Assembly: GCF_003999875.1 (NCBI RefSeq)
Contig: NZ_RQVJ01000006.1
Span: 56,829-120,828, forward strand
Length of the DNA stretch: 64,000 nucleotides
Direction: 5' to 3'
Source: Veillonella sp. 3310
GTDB taxonomy: Bacteria; Bacillota; Negativicutes; Veillonellales; Veillonellaceae
Both the position numbers and the translations under genes were made by a program. This document shows positions 63,672 through 64,000 of this stretch, piece after piece. Position 1 is the first letter of the stretch, and every line of letters starts with the position of its first letter. The notes under the pieces are model-generated. The model saw only the letters and a program-made list of their open reading frames with translations. It was not told the origin of the DNA and ran no database searches.

Positions 63672-63748
63672 GGTGGGTATGGTGAAGCGGTTAACACGGC
63701 GGATTGTGGCTCCGTTATGCATGGGTTCGATCCCCATTACTCACCCCA
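63672..63748 (+). tRNA. tRNA-His (anticodon GTG)
   Basis: The extra G at -1 (63672) faces discriminator C, the hallmark of tRNA-His. Acceptor GTGGGTA/TACTCAC, anticodon loop TTGTGGC (GTG), T-arm with GGTTCGATCCC, encoded CCA. Confidence 0.95.
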
Positions 63749-63754
63749 CAACAC

Positions 63755-63829
63755 AGGGGTGTAGCCAAGCGGTAAGGCATCGGACTTTGACTCCGACATG
63801 CGATGGTTCGATCCCATCCACCCCTGCCA
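63755..63829 (+). tRNA. tRNA-Gln (anticodon TTG)
   Basis: Acceptor AGGGGTG/CACCCCT, anticodon arm TCGGA-CTTTGAC-TCCGA (TTG), T-arm GATGGTTCGATCCCATC, discriminator G and encoded CCA. Confidence 0.95.
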
Positions 63830-63835
63830 TTTTAT

Positions 63836-63911
63836 GACCCACTAGCTCAGTTGGCAGAGCACCTGACTTTTAATCAGGGTGTCCCGCGTTCGAGTCGCGG
63901 GTGGGTCACCA
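63836..63911 (+). tRNA. tRNA-Lys (anticodon TTT)
   Basis: Acceptor GACCCAC/GTGGGTC, D-arm GCTC...GAGC, anticodon arm CCTGA-CTTTTAA-TCAGG (TTT), T-arm CGCGTTCGAGTCGCG, discriminator A and encoded CCA. Confidence 0.96.
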
Positions 63912-63923
63912 TTTACTCAACAT

Positions 63924-63998
63924 GGCCCGTTGGTCAAGCGGTTAAGACACCGCCCTTTCACGGCGGTATCGGGGGTTCGATTCCCCCACGGGTCACCA
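63924..63998 (+). tRNA. tRNA-Glu (anticodon TTC)
   Basis: Acceptor GGCCCGT/ACGGGTC (one G-T), anticodon arm CCGCC-CTTTCAC-GGCGG (TTC), T-arm GGGGGTTCGATTCCCCC, discriminator A and encoded CCA. It ends two bases before the window edge, and the cluster may continue. Confidence 0.95.
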
Positions 63999-64000
63999 TA

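Noticed and set aside
63595..63837. 80-codon plus-strand frame over the tRNA promoter and two tRNA genes
   Set aside because: It runs through tRNA-His and tRNA-Gln and has no ribosome site; the tRNA cloverleafs explain the sequence.

Overview
The window looks like chromosome of a diderm Firmicute of the Negativicutes, most likely Veillonella or a close relative. The base composition is AT-rich. The fatty-acid block is Firmicute-type (FapR, FabK, FabH, a stand-alone ACP gene, rnc-smc-ftsY downstream). Alongside it are outer-membrane genes that Gram-positives lack: an LptD/OstA-like protein, a TonB-dependent receptor and a type V autotransporter ending in Phe. The species is inference. No phage, transposase or CRISPR array is seen. 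Layout: 1-1709 end of a [NiFe]-hydrogenase maturation cluster (hypD partial, hypE). 1813-5861 envelope cluster: two secreted proteins of unknown function, an LptD-like barrel protein and galU. 6093-9073 pckA, behind a strong promoter and a consensus CRP-type palindrome, and brnQ. 9417-12124 three-gene ABC importer. 12248 rpsO behind a structured leader. 12658-16247 TonB-dependent receptor and a barrel-less passenger-like protein. 16351-24147 fatty-acid operon fapR-plsX-fabH-fabK-fabD-fabG-acpP-(FabK-like flavoprotein)-fabF. 24150-31047 rnc, radical SAM gene, smc, ftsY and a small unknown gene. 31416-38280 uvrB-uvrA-uvrC. 38281-39200 holds no long gene but two striking features: a cluster of giant imperfect hairpins, and a compact candidate type I toxin-antitoxin module (26-residue membrane peptide with a convergent antisense RNA). 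39236-40609 amino-acid permease (minus). 47204-40732 aromatic operon on the minus strand: Phe/Trp leader peptide and attenuator, aroF-aroB-aroA-aroC and an aroE-aroK fusion. 47556-50325 complete autotransporter and a low-molecular-weight tyrosine phosphatase, lying between two copies of a tRNA-flank terminator sequence. 50478-50552 tRNA-Arg (minus). 50735-63092 DEAD-box helicase, Fur-family regulator, nfo-sbcD-sbcC, a run of small metabolic genes (glyoxalase-like, tcdA, cyclophilin, C39-like unknown, speE) and an RclA-like oxidoreductase. 63672-63998 tRNA cluster His-Gln-Lys-Glu behind two near-consensus promoters. Working together: the fab operon makes acyl chains under malonyl-CoA sensing by FapR, and LptD and galU serve LPS export and sugar-nucleotide supply. 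The aro operon is tied to Phe/Trp charging by its leader peptide. uvrBAC, nfo and sbcCD form a DNA-repair complement, and RclA plus the Fur/PerR-type regulator point to oxidative or metal stress. The most novel-looking material is the toxin-antitoxin candidate, the palindrome cluster beside it, the FFWFF attenuator, and the passenger protein that has lost (or never had) its barrel.
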